From: Rhodospirillaceae bacterium | GTDB taxonomy: Bacteria; Pseudomonadota; Alphaproteobacteria; Rhodospirillales; JABHCV01 | Length of the DNA stretch: 64,000 nucleotides | NCBI GenBank assembly: GCA_018662005.1 | Contig: JABJHA010000008.1 | Location: 62,001-126,000, forward strand | Direction of reading: 5' to 3' | Shown: positions 18,036-25,931 of the stretch, one piece after another | Numbering within the stretch: position 1 is the first letter of the stretch | Layout: every line of letters begins with the position of its first letter | The notes under the pieces: generated by a model | Seen by the model: the letters and a program-made list of their open reading frames with translations, nothing else | What the model was told of the DNA's origin: nothing | Database searches by the model: none | Program-made: the position numbers and the translations under genes

Positions 18036-18823
18036 TGCGTATCAACATGACGTTCCCGCGCACCATTGGCGCCGCCTGTGCCGGTGTTCTGCTTGCCACA
18101 GCGATCAGCACAGCGGCCCAGGCATCCGGTGACAGCGTCAAACTGGAAAAACAGGACTGGTCCTTCAATGGTATTTTCGGCACTTATGACAGAGGTGCCT
18201 TGAAACGCGGTTATCAGGTTTATTCCGAAGTGTGCGTTAGCTGCCACTCCCTGAATTATGTCGCCTATCGTAATTTGATGGATATTGGCTTCGAGGAAAC
18301 AAACGTCAAGGAAATCGCCGCCGAATTCGAGGTCGAGGACGGCCCAAATGACGAAGGTGAAATGTACCTGCGTCCGGCCCGCCCCTCGGACCGCTTCGTC
18401 GCCCCTTATGCTAACGAGAAAGCCTCCCGTGCAGCCAACAACGGTGCTTTCCCACCTGATTTGTCGCTGATGGCGAAAGCCCGTAAGGGTGGTCCGGATT
18501 ATCTTTTCGGCCTTCTGACCCGTTATCATGAAGAAGCGCCCGAGGGCATGGAACTGGCCGATGGCATGAGTTATAACGAGGTCTTCCCTGGCCATCAGAT
18601 CGCCATGTCGCAGCCCCTGGAAGATGAGTCGGTTGAATACGAGGACGGCACGCCTGCGACACTGGTTCAGCACGCAAAAGACGTCACCACCTTCCTGGCC
18701 TGGGCTGCAAGTCCGGAAATGGAGCACCGCAAACGTCTTGGCATCAAGGTCATGCTATTCCTGTTCGTGTGGACAGGCATGTTGATCGCCCTGAAGAAAA
18801 AAATCTGGGCAAAGCTGCATTAG
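18032..18823 (+). CDS. petC: Cytochrome bc1 complex cytochrome c1
   Basis: A 263-residue exported cytochrome: an N-terminal signal peptide ending about ...TAAQASG, a heme site CVSCH near residue 69, the axial-Met region near HQIAMSQPL (about 190), and one C-terminal transmembrane anchor ([20 protein letters not shown]). It receives electrons from the Rieske protein and reduces cytochrome c. ATG 18032 and ATG 18035 are adjacent possible starts. Three tandem hairpin repeats follow 10 bp after the stop. Confidence 0.96.
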   Translation: MMRINMTFPRTIGAACAGVLLATAISTAAQASGDSVKLEKQDWSFNGIFGTYDRGALKRGYQVYSEVCVSCHSLNYVAYRNLMDIGFEETNVKEIAAEFEVEDGPNDEGEMYLRPARPSDRFVAPYANEKASRAANNGAFPPDLSLMAKARKGGPDYLFGLLTRYHEEAPEGMELADGMSYNEVFPGHQIAMSQPLEDESVEYEDGTPATLVQHAKDVTTFLAWAASPEMEHRKRLGIKVMLFLFVWTGMLIALKKKIWAKLH

Positions 18824-18832
18824 AGCATTCAT

Positions 18833-19003
18833 ATCGATCAAATTACCCACCATTAAATTAAGTGATTTGATGGCAGTTTGATCTTTGTATGATCGATCAA
18901 ATTTCCCGCCATTATATGAAGTCATTTGATGGCGGTTTGATCTTTGTATGATCGATCAAATTTCCCGCCATTATATGAAGTCATTTGATGGCGGTTTGAT
19001 CTT
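18833..19003. repeat. Three tandem 59-bp hairpin-forming repeats
   Basis: Units begin at 18833, 18892 and 18951 with a period of 59 bp. The third is truncated after 53 bp and is identical to the second over that length; the first is diverged in the middle. Each unit folds into a stem: GATCAAA, a TTTC bulge, CCGCCAT, an 11-16-nt loop, then ATGGCGGTTTGATC. They fill the gap between the convergent ends of petC and the cytochrome gene at 19005-19409. They may act as bidirectional terminators or mRNA-stabilising ends, or be a REP-like element (inference). Confidence 0.85.
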
Positions 19004-19004
19004 G

Positions 19005-19409
19005 CTAGTTGTTCAGGGCGCCCCGGTTAATCCAGCGGCGTAGCATCAGTTTTTCCCATTTGCTCAACTCTTTGCGGCCACCGTGGGGCATCTTCAGCAT
19101 GGCGTTGGCGCGTCCTTCGATCAACACCATCATGTTACTTGAGAATGCGTCACCCGGAACAATGATCGAGCCATATTCTGTGCCCTTCATCAGGCTTTCA
19201 TAAGTACTCATATCCAGTTTGCTTTTCTCGTAACCTTCCTGGCCGGGAACATGACATTCCAGACAATGCTTTTCCAGGATCGGCATAACCTCAGCTTTAA
19301 AGGTGGCGTGATCGGCGCGCGCACTTGTCGACAAAACCAGTCCAATGAGCCCGGCCCCAAGCAGAAGTCCTTTGGGGAAACATAAACATCGTGATTTCCG
19401 CACAAACAT
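19005..19409 (-). CDS. Exported monoheme cytochrome c with planctomycete-type (PSCyt1-like) domain
   Basis: A 134-residue protein with a signal peptide (LLLGAGLIGLVLSTSARA, cleavage near residue 32), one heme site CLECH near residue 49, and the LDMSTYESLMKG...IVPGD...MPHGG pattern typical of the 'cytochrome c, planctomycete-type' domain. That domain usually sits at the N-terminus of larger proteins; here it stands alone. It is the last gene of a five-gene leftward electron-transfer cluster and ends 2 bp from the tandem hairpin repeats. Confidence 0.8.
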   Translation of the reverse strand: MFVRKSRCLCFPKGLLLGAGLIGLVLSTSARADHATFKAEVMPILEKHCLECHVPGQEGYEKSKLDMSTYESLMKGTEYGSIIVPGDAFSSNMMVLIEGRANAMLKMPHGGRKELSKWEKLMLRRWINRGALNN

Positions 19410-19450
19410 AGCAACCTCCTTTCGCTTTCTAACTCTCCCTTATTCAGCCC

Positions 19451-20653
19451 TTACATCTGGGCCCGTTTTGGTTCCGTATCCATGCTCTTGCCTTCAAAGA
19501 TCGGAATGAAACGGCTGATCACGTAATACGTCACAAACGGTGCAACCATGATAGTCCCGGCTGTCAACAACCCTTCCTTGGCAAAGAATTCAAACTCGTA
19601 ATGGACGAACCCGCGTTCTGATTTTGAAATCAACTGACCGCCGACAACGACATTGAAGCGCATCACCAGCACCTGGAAGATCAGCATCAGGCTGCCCAGG
19701 TTGCCCAGATAAAGCAGCGCCTTATCCCTGATATCCAGAAGCGAGACAATGCCAAGCACCAGTATCGGGCCAAGCGACAGGAAGCCCATTTGGCCAAGCA
19801 CATAGGAATTATACAAAGGTCCCATCAGCAGCGGCTTGATAACGGCCCAGTGGGCTCCTTGCTCATAACTGACGAAGGTAATTTCCAGAATCTCCAGCGC
19901 GTAATCCAGAATAAACGCTATCCACAAGGTGATGATGAACTTCTTGATCAGGACGTAGTCGTAACCCTGTCCGCGCCGCCACATAATAAAGCTGTACATA
20001 AGAAACATCATGGCGATGCCACTGACAATGGCAGAGGACAGGAAGATAAACGGCTGCAGCGCCGTCGCCCACCAGGCGACCGCTTTCACAGAACCGAAGA
20101 CAAACCCCACATATCCATGCAACAGGCAAGCCCAGGGAATACCGATGCCGGCCAGGAATTTGGCTAATTTTTTATCGAACGCGGCCGATTCCGGATTGTA
20201 GGTGGTAATACCCAGGCACAGGATTTTCCAGAAAATTGCCATGTTTCCGGCGGCTTCATTGGCTTTTTCGATGAACACCTTCCGGTAGATAACCCAGATT
20301 TCGATCATCAGAAGCACCAGATAACTGGAGTACACATAACCGAAAATACTCATCGCCGAGGTTGTGTGTGGTGTGGTGTAGATCTGGTAGGCCCGTTGCG
20401 GTTGGCCCAGATGAACCAGCAGGGGCATGGCCGCAAACAGGCCGAAACTGAACGCCGCAACCAGCGCAAAATTGGCAATCGGCTTGAATTCCTTGACCCC
20501 AAAGACATGGTACATCGATGACAGCACAAAGGCGCCCGCGACCAGCCCTGTAATGTAGGGGTAGATGACAATCATGATCGACCAGGTGACATGGGCGTTA
20601 TTGGGAAAGATGTAATTGACCAGGGCACCATCAGGCAGTCCAAAGGCTTCCAT
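19451..20653 (-). CDS. NrfD/PsrC-family membrane quinone-interacting subunit
   Basis: A 400-residue integral membrane protein with about eight to ten helices. The start chosen is ATG 20653, which shares one base with the upstream stop (TGATG) and has GGAGG 8 nt before it; the open frame reaches 20689. NrfD/PsrC-type subunits bind quinol in the membrane and exchange electrons with a periplasmic Fe-S protein, which is the next gene upstream. ISKSERGFVHYEFEF near the C-terminus is not part of a motif I know. The charge-rich last 15 residues are cytosolic. Confidence 0.88.
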   Translation of the reverse strand: MEAFGLPDGALVNYIFPNNAHVTWSIMIVIYPYITGLVAGAFVLSSMYHVFGVKEFKPIANFALVAAFSFGLFAAMPLLVHLGQPQRAYQIYTTPHTTSAMSIFGYVYSSYLVLLMIEIWVIYRKVFIEKANEAAGNMAIFWKILCLGITTYNPESAAFDKKLAKFLAGIGIPWACLLHGYVGFVFGSVKAVAWWATALQPFIFLSSAIVSGIAMMFLMYSFIMWRRGQGYDYVLIKKFIITLWIAFILDYALEILEITFVSYEQGAHWAVIKPLLMGPLYNSYVLGQMGFLSLGPILVLGIVSLLDIRDKALLYLGNLGSLMLIFQVLVMRFNVVVGGQLISKSERGFVHYEFEFFAKEGLLTAGTIMVAPFVTYYVISRFIPIFEGKSMDTEPKRAQM

Positions 20654-21468
20654 CACACAACCTCCCTTGGCAAGCCGATATAGAAGCAAGTCGGATCGGT
20701 ATGCATTTCAGGTTTCAAAACCATCCACTGATCGGCTTCAAAAAGTTTCGAGACTTCACTGTCGATATCATTGAGATCGCCAAACAACCGCGCCTTTTGC
20801 GGGCAGACAGTGACACACGCCGGCAGCAGACCCTTTTTCACCCGGTGATAGCACCAGGTGCACTTGTCTGACTTATGCTCGACAGGATTAATGAAACGCG
20901 CCCCGTAAGGACAGGCCTGGACGCAGTAGCCACAGGCCATGCAGTAATCCCGGTCAACCAGCACGAACCCTTCGGGTGATTTGAAGGTGGCGCCGACCGG
21001 GCAGACCTGAACACATGGCGGGTTGTGACAGTGATTGCACATTTTGGGTACCGTGCGGCTGAGTTTGATATTTTCCCGGAACCGCTTGTTGAGCTTTTCA
21101 AAACCCTCAATTGCTCCCTTGGGCGAGTCGACGTAGACGCCTTCATCCCTGACCACATAGCGTTCGACCCAGGTACGGAAATAATCAGTCGGCACGCTGT
21201 TTTCACGCTTGCAGGCACGCACGCAGTTGCCGCAACCGATACACTTGCTGACATCGATGATATAGGCATATTTGTGTTCGGCTTGATCCCTGTGCTGCGA
21301 GCCCCCTGTTTCGGGTCCGTGTGCCATAGCACCCGGTCCAAAAACCATCAGCACGGTCGCCGTCGCCGTCCCTTCGAGCAGACGCACCAGGAATTCCCGT
21401 CGGGAGTCGGGTATTTTGGAATTTTCCATATCGATTAATTCCTTCGCGATTTTATTTTGCTTCTGCAT
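20653..21468 (-). CDS. Tat-exported four-cluster Fe-S protein (DsrO/NrfC type)
   Basis: A 271-residue protein. It carries a twin-arginine signal (SRREFLVRLLEG, about residues 18-29) and a hydrophobic stretch, so it should be periplasmic. Four cysteine groups follow: CIGCGNCVRAC (about 76), CNHCHNPPCVQVC (about 143), CMACGYCVQACPYG (about 177), and CTWC with CVTVC (about 199-215), fitting four [4Fe-4S] clusters. It pairs with the NrfD-type subunit downstream as in DsrOP or NrfCD. The stop overlaps the NrfD start by one base; the start is 3 bp after the tetraheme gene's stop. Confidence 0.9.
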   Translation of the reverse strand: MQKQNKIAKELIDMENSKIPDSRREFLVRLLEGTATATVLMVFGPGAMAHGPETGGSQHRDQAEHKYAYIIDVSKCIGCGNCVRACKRENSVPTDYFRTWVERYVVRDEGVYVDSPKGAIEGFEKLNKRFRENIKLSRTVPKMCNHCHNPPCVQVCPVGATFKSPEGFVLVDRDYCMACGYCVQACPYGARFINPVEHKSDKCTWCYHRVKKGLLPACVTVCPQKARLFGDLNDIDSEVSKLFEADQWMVLKPEMHTDPTCFYIGLPREVV

Positions 21469-21471
21469 GGC

Positions 21472-21951
21472 CTAAGGCGTCGGGTCATGCGGCGTGTGAC
21501 AGGCGGTACAGACCATGTCGGGTTCAATTTCCCCATGCTCCTCGACCTTTTTCAGGTCGAATTGAGGGAAGTTTTCGGGCTTGCTAACCCGTGCGTCATG
21601 ACAATTCAGGCATTGCCATGTCGATTCGTCGTCAACCACCGCGTCAGCGATTTTCTCGCCTTCTTTAACATGATCGGCAAGCGCCCCGTGGCATGACTCA
21701 CACGACAGCGCCTGATGCTTGAATTCGGCGAGTTCCTGGTTAACTTCCTCGTGACAGGTGACGCAGGACTGATTGCCGCCATAAGAAACCTCGTAGCTTG
21801 CGTTGAGCGTCAGGGCGTCGCTACGGTACCAGTCCTTGTAATTCCAACTCGATGGCGTCGCCACTTCCTTGATAACAAGAAACACGAAAATGGCGCCGAT
21901 AAGGACCGCCGCGAGTCGAACGATGTGGGCTTTTGGGCCTGGTAACGACAT
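21472..21951 (-). CDS. Membrane-anchored tetraheme cytochrome c
   Basis: A 159-residue protein: an uncleaved-looking N-terminal helix (VRLAAVLIGAIFVFLVIKEV, about residues 11-30) anchors a periplasmic domain with four heme sites in order CVTCH, CESCH, CLNCH and CTACH. Extra histidines (FKHQAL, ALADHVKEG, EEHGE) could act as distal ligands for bis-His hemes, as in NapC/NrfH and c554-like cytochromes. In the cluster it is well placed to carry electrons between the Fe-S protein and the soluble cytochrome upstream. Confidence 0.88.
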   Translation of the reverse strand: MSLPGPKAHIVRLAAVLIGAIFVFLVIKEVATPSSWNYKDWYRSDALTLNASYEVSYGGNQSCVTCHEEVNQELAEFKHQALSCESCHGALADHVKEGEKIADAVVDDESTWQCLNCHDARVSKPENFPQFDLKKVEEHGEIEPDMVCTACHTPHDPTP

Positions 21952-21992
21952 GGTTTTCTTCTCCCGGAAAAAAGCCGGACAAATCCGAAGTC

Positions 21993-22367
21993 TTATTTAA
22001 GAGTCTTCAGGTAGGCGATGATGACGGCGCGCTGATCTTCTTTTTTCAGCTTGTAAGCCATGGTTTTGGCGCCAACGAATTTCTTCGGATTAGCCAAAAA
22101 CTGATCCATGTTCTTATCATCCCAAACCACGTCAGAGCCCTTTAAACCCTTGTATTTGGCGAAGTCTGTGGAGCCCGCTTTGCGACCGATAATACCGGCC
22201 AATGAAGGGCCGTTTTTATGCTTTCCGGCCTCTGTCGAGTGACAGCTGCCACATCTTTTCTTGAAAAGTTTCGCCCCGTCTTCTGCGTCGGCAAAGGAAA
22301 TGGAAGGACTGGAAATTAATGTCAGAACAAAAATTCCAGAAAGAACCGTCAACCATGATTTTTTCAT
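21993..22367 (-). CDS. Exported class I cytochrome c (c2/c550-like)
   Basis: A 124-residue protein with a cleavable signal (LTVLSGIFVLTLISSPSISFA, cleavage near residue 26), heme site CGSCH near residue 40, and the axial methionine in GAKTMAYKL near residue 102. The GPSLAGIIGRKAG segment is typical of mitochondrial-type and c2-type cytochromes. It is the first gene of the cluster and probably its soluble electron carrier. It lies about 45 bp downstream of the predicted FNR-type promoter. Confidence 0.9.
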   Translation of the reverse strand: MKKSWLTVLSGIFVLTLISSPSISFADAEDGAKLFKKRCGSCHSTEAGKHKNGPSLAGIIGRKAGSTDFAKYKGLKGSDVVWDDKNMDQFLANPKKFVGAKTMAYKLKKEDQRAVIIAYLKTLK

Positions 22368-22417
22368 CGGACTGCACCTTAAATCTGACCATAATTAAAA
22401 TTACAAATTGTAAGGTT

Positions 22418-22458
22418 AATATAGATGGATGATTCAGGGGATCGTTGACGTAGATCAA
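22418..22458 (-). promoter_or_regulatory. FNR/CRP-family operator and promoter for the cytochrome cluster
   Basis: TTGATCTACGTCAA, read leftward (22445-22458), matches the FNR/NNR consensus TTGAT-N4-ATCAA at nine of ten positions. A -10 box TATATT lies at 22423-22418. With a start site near 22411 the operator is centred at about -41, the class II activator position, which is where a -35 box would otherwise be. This predicts activation at low oxygen or by nitric oxide, depending on which family member binds. Confidence 0.6.
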
Positions 22459-22510
22459 AAATGATCAAATACGATCTTTAAAATAAAACTAAATCATATG
22501 AGTTTCGCAC

Positions 22511-22912
22511 TCAGGAATCTTCATTTGTCTCCTTGCGCCCCAACCAGGGCATCAACGCTGCGCCCGCAACGATGTTTGTCGCCAGCGGCACCTTGTTCAG
22601 GTCACAAACCCTGTAGAAAGGTGAAATATCGGGCTGACGCTCACCTGTGGCCAGCGGATCACGCAGAAAGAAGACCGCCCGGATGACACCCGTCGTACAA
22701 ATCAGTCCACACAGATGAATCTCGCCACCCTGGGAATTTGAATGAAGGGCGGAAACTTCAAGCCCCAACTCTTTTTCAATGATGGCACCTGTTTCCTTCG
22801 TTGATAACAGGCGGTAGGACTCGAAAATTGGCCGATTGGTCTTGATCAGCTTGACCAATTGATCTGCCATTGCCTCGTGGGCGATCAGGATCAGGGATTT
22901 GGCCGTCGTCAT
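22511..22912 (-). CDS. Methylglyoxal synthase-like protein with altered active site
   Basis: A 133-residue MGS-fold protein. By comparison with E. coli MgsA (recalled, not searched), the family segments are present: LILIAHEAM (phosphate loop), STKETG, SNSQGGE, FFLRDPL and PLATN. D85 (as Asp91) and D95 (as Asp101) are kept, but the catalytic Asp71 position is Glu64 and the His98 position is Arg92. MgsA converts dihydroxyacetone phosphate to methylglyoxal; whether this one does is open. It lies divergent from the MFS gene and downstream-facing towards the FNR-type promoter region. Confidence 0.7.
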   Translation of the reverse strand: MTTAKSLILIAHEAMADQLVKLIKTNRPIFESYRLLSTKETGAIIEKELGLEVSALHSNSQGGEIHLCGLICTTGVIRAVFFLRDPLATGERQPDISPFYRVCDLNKVPLATNIVAGAALMPWLGRKETNEDS

Positions 22913-23048
22913 GGTATTTTCTTACAGTTAGAAATTATTGTTTCGATTATGAAAAATCCGTTTAATTGAAGTCTATATTCTACTAAAAAGGGGCAGCCCC
23001 GCCTTGATAATGATCAAAGCCGCTCCGCAAGCGGTCATTGGAAAATAA

Positions 23049-24236
23049 ATGCACCTGTCCCGCGATCATCGTAACGTCACTGTGCTTGCCCTTTGTCAGG
23101 CGTTGTTCATAACCGGGCAGTCGATAATGTTTATTCTCGCAGGCCTTGTCGGGGCCGACCTGACCGAAGAAAAGGCACTGGCGACTTTGCCCATTTCGGT
23201 GATCATTATCGCCACCACCCTGACAACCATTCCCGCATCGTTGCTGATGAAACGAATTGGTCGCAAACCGGGTTTTATGATTGGTGCAACATTTGGCGTG
23301 ATCGGCGCGCTTATTGCGTCTTACGGTATTCAACAGTCGAATTTCTGGATATTTGTCTTGGGCACCGGGACCATCGGCACTTACGGCGGCTTCGCCCAAT
23401 ACTACCGTTTCGCCGCCGCCGATGTGGCCGAGTCCAACTTCAAGGGCAAGGCCATCTCGCTGGTCATTTCAGGCGGCATCGTCGCCGCTTTCACAGGCCC
23501 GCTTTTAACTAATTATACCTTTGATATCAACGTCATACCCTTTCTTGGCTCTTTTGTAACCGTGGCCATACTGGCGGCAACGGCAATCCTGATGTTGACC
23601 CTGATTGACATCCCCCGCCCCGATATTGCCGAGCGCAGCTCAAGCGGTCGACCCCTGACTGAAATCGTCCGCAATCCGGAACTTCTGGCCGCCATCTTCG
23701 TCGGCATGATCGGCTATAGCGTTATGAGTTTGCTGATGACCGCGACGCCGCTTGCCATGGTCGCCCACGGCTATATGGTTCACGACGCCTCGTTTGTCAT
23801 CCAGTGGCATTTGATCGGCATGTTTGCGCCGGCCTTTTTCACAGGATCGCTGATCGTCCGCTTTGGGGTGCGAAAAGTCATGTTCTCAGGCACCATATTG
23901 CTCGCCGGGGCGATCATCGCCGCCCTTGTAGGGGAAACGGTGACTCACTTCTGGGTGGCGCTGTTCGCCCTTGGCCTGGGATGGAACTTCACCTTCATCG
24001 GTGCTTCTACCCTGCTGACCGAAACCTATCAACCCGAAGAACGGGCCAAGGTCCAGGCCTTGAACGATTTCATGGTTTTTGGAACCGTCGCCCTGGCCTC
24101 GCTGACTTCGGGCACGATATTGCACTTCTTCGATTGGCGGACGGTGAATTTGGCGGCTATTCCGCCCATCACACTGGCTGCGGCGGCGATTATTTTCCTG
24201 ATTATCAGGAACAGACGAATTATCAGGAACAGATAA
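23049..24236 (+). CDS. Major facilitator superfamily transporter
   Basis: A 395-residue inner-membrane protein with twelve predicted helices. The MFS loop 2-3 motif is present as LLMKRIGRKPGFMIGA near residue 74. The 'YnfM/YcaD-like' general features (ADLTEEKALATLPISVIIIATT) give no substrate. The last 14 bp overlap the convergent VOC gene. The -35/-10 region must lie in the 136-bp gap shared with the divergent methylglyoxal-synthase-like gene. Confidence 0.85.
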   Translation: MHLSRDHRNVTVLALCQALFITGQSIMFILAGLVGADLTEEKALATLPISVIIIATTLTTIPASLLMKRIGRKPGFMIGATFGVIGALIASYGIQQSNFWIFVLGTGTIGTYGGFAQYYRFAAADVAESNFKGKAISLVISGGIVAAFTGPLLTNYTFDINVIPFLGSFVTVAILAATAILMLTLIDIPRPDIAERSSSGRPLTEIVRNPELLAAIFVGMIGYSVMSLLMTATPLAMVAHGYMVHDASFVIQWHLIGMFAPAFFTGSLIVRFGVRKVMFSGTILLAGAIIAALVGETVTHFWVALFALGLGWNFTFIGASTLLTETYQPEERAKVQALNDFMVFGTVALASLTSGTILHFFDWRTVNLAAIPPITLAAAAIIFLIIRNRRIIRNR

Positions 24237-24978
24237 AATGTAGCCTAGCGCCGTTGGCGTGCTGTGGCTGCACGGACAAACCTTCGCCGTCCTCTGTATA
24301 TGAAATTCCCGCATCATCAAAGAACACCGCAGTGGCCGTAAGGTCAGCCACCTCAATGCCAAGATCGCTAAGCCCCGCACCGTCCTCTGCTTGAACCAGA
24401 CACACCTTGCGGCTGACAAAGTCCGCACCAAGTACCTGCCCATAGGCGACAGTGGCCGCAGCCACGTCCTGCACGGCGATGCTCATCCAGGCGATGCCCC
24501 TGGCGCCATTTGCATGGATCAGCCATTCGGGGCGGCGCATCAGTTCCGGGGTCAGGTGCCGGCAAAAGAACCCGGACAAGCCCGGTAATGTTCCGGCAGG
24601 GGGATGGAGCAGCCTGAAACGCGGCTCGACAGTACCATCTGGTAATTCCAGTAGCCGTTTCAGGTCTTGCGGCTGACCACCCAGTTTTTCCGCAAGCGCC
24701 TCAAGATCGGAACTGGCGAAGGCCATGCCGAGCAAACCCTCGCCATGACTTTCCAGAAATGCATCAAGATTATTGGTGAACTGGCTGGCGTCGACGATGC
24801 CCAGCAGTTCAAGATAATCAACGGCGAACATGATGCAGTAATTGGCCGTGCCCCAGCCGATGTGCTTGCCGCGCGGGCAGGTGGTGAAGCCAAGCCGCTG
24901 CCAGTCAAGCCGCGCCGCCTCAAGATCGGCAACCCCGACAAGGGCGTGATCAAAACCGTCGATAAGGTCTCTCAGCAC
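24223..24978 (-). CDS. VOC (glyoxalase-like) family protein
   Basis: The start is taken as GTG 24978, one base after the aldolase stop (TAG-G-GTG); the open frame upstream lies within that gene. The 251-residue product has two vicinal-oxygen-chelate halves: residues about 6-130 (LIDGFDHALVGVADLEAARLD..GLLGMAFASSDLEALA) and about 150-251 (HANGARGIAWMSIAVQDVAAA). It belongs to the glyoxalase-like domain group with unknown substrate. It is the last gene of the mtnP operon, which suggests an aldehyde or small phosphorylated substrate (inference). Confidence 0.75.
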   Translation of the reverse strand: MLRDLIDGFDHALVGVADLEAARLDWQRLGFTTCPRGKHIGWGTANYCIMFAVDYLELLGIVDASQFTNNLDAFLESHGEGLLGMAFASSDLEALAEKLGGQPQDLKRLLELPDGTVEPRFRLLHPPAGTLPGLSGFFCRHLTPELMRRPEWLIHANGARGIAWMSIAVQDVAAATVAYGQVLGADFVSRKVCLVQAEDGAGLSDLGIEVADLTATAVFFDDAGISYTEDGEGLSVQPQHANGARLHFICS

Positions 24979-24979
24979 C

Positions 24980-25906
24980 CTATTTCCGTCGTTTGGCTCT
25001 GGCCGCCTGCCTTTTGCTCTTCTTCTTTTCTTCGGCCAACAAGGTCTGATACAGGTCCAGGGCTTTCTTGGGACGCATATTTTCATGAACCACCGCACGA
25101 ACCGCCTGGATCATGGCCACAGGGCTGTCGGCCTGGAAGATATTGCGGCCCATATCGACACCTGCCGCGCCCTGATCGATGGCCTTGTAAGCCATTGTCA
25201 GCGCCTCAAGTTCCGGTAATTTTTTGCCACCGGCAATGACAATGGGAACCGGACAGCTGGCACAAACGTTTTCGAAACCCTTGTCGAAGTAGTAACTCTT
25301 GACGTAATGAGCCCCCAGTTCGGCGGCGATGCGGGTAGCCAGCAGGAAATAGCGCTGATCGCGCTTCATGTCTGCGCCAACGCCGGTGACGGCCATGGTC
25401 GGGATGCCGTAACCATTGCCGCTGTCGATCAGCTTGATCAAATTGGCGATGGATTTATGTTCGTATTCAGCGCCGATGTATATCTGGGTCGTAATGGCGG
25501 CGACGTTGAGGCGGATGGCATCGTCTATATCGACGGCGATGGTCTCATTGGACAGCTCGCTGAGGATGCTTTGACCACCCGAACAGCGCAAAACCACCGG
25601 CTTGTTGATGGACGCCGGAACGATGGCCCGCAAAGCGCCGCGCGTGCACATCAAAACGTCGGCATGCTCCATCAGGGGGACAATTGTCAGGTCCATGCGT
25701 TCCAGGCCGGATGTCGGACCCTGGAAGTAGCCATGGTCGAAAGCCAGCATCACAGTGCGCCCGCTGTCCGGGTTGAAAATACGGCCCAGCCGGTTCTGCA
25801 TACCCCAGTCCAGGGCGCCTGCCCCCTTGACATGAAATGGTTTGTTTTCCTGGGGGATGCCGATGCCGAAATCCTTGCCTTCTTTGATGCCGTCTTTGTC
25901 AGCCAT
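24980..25906 (-). CDS. LsrF-like class I aldolase/thiolase
   Basis: A 308-residue TIM-barrel protein very close to E. coli LsrF across its length ([65 protein letters not shown]). The Schiff-base lysine is K203 in [11 protein letters not shown], the same number as in LsrF. LsrF splits 3-hydroxy-5-phosphonooxypentane-2,4-dione in autoinducer-2 breakdown. None of lsrK, lsrR or lsrACDB is present here; instead the gene ends a methylthioribose-type salvage operon. The Lys/Arg-rich tail ([15 protein letters not shown]) is an addition. Function is therefore left as aldolase/thiolase of uncertain substrate. Confidence 0.85.
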   Translation of the reverse strand: MADKDGIKEGKDFGIGIPQENKPFHVKGAGALDWGMQNRLGRIFNPDSGRTVMLAFDHGYFQGPTSGLERMDLTIVPLMEHADVLMCTRGALRAIVPASINKPVVLRCSGGQSILSELSNETIAVDIDDAIRLNVAAITTQIYIGAEYEHKSIANLIKLIDSGNGYGIPTMAVTGVGADMKRDQRYFLLATRIAAELGAHYVKSYYFDKGFENVCASCPVPIVIAGGKKLPELEALTMAYKAIDQGAAGVDMGRNIFQADSPVAMIQAVRAVVHENMRPKKALDLYQTLLAEEKKKSKRQAARAKRRK

Positions 25907-25931
25907 GTTTATTCTCCTAAATTCAAAAAAA

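Noticed and set aside
21472-21951. NapC/NirT quinol dehydrogenase for the tetraheme protein.
   Set aside because: It has four hemes and an anchor but is shorter and lacks the NapC heme spacing I expect; kept as an unnamed tetraheme cytochrome.
24980-25906. Reading the LsrF-like gene as part of an autoinducer-2 operon.
   Set aside because: No lsrK, lsrR, lsrACDB or lsrG is near; the operon has mtn genes instead.
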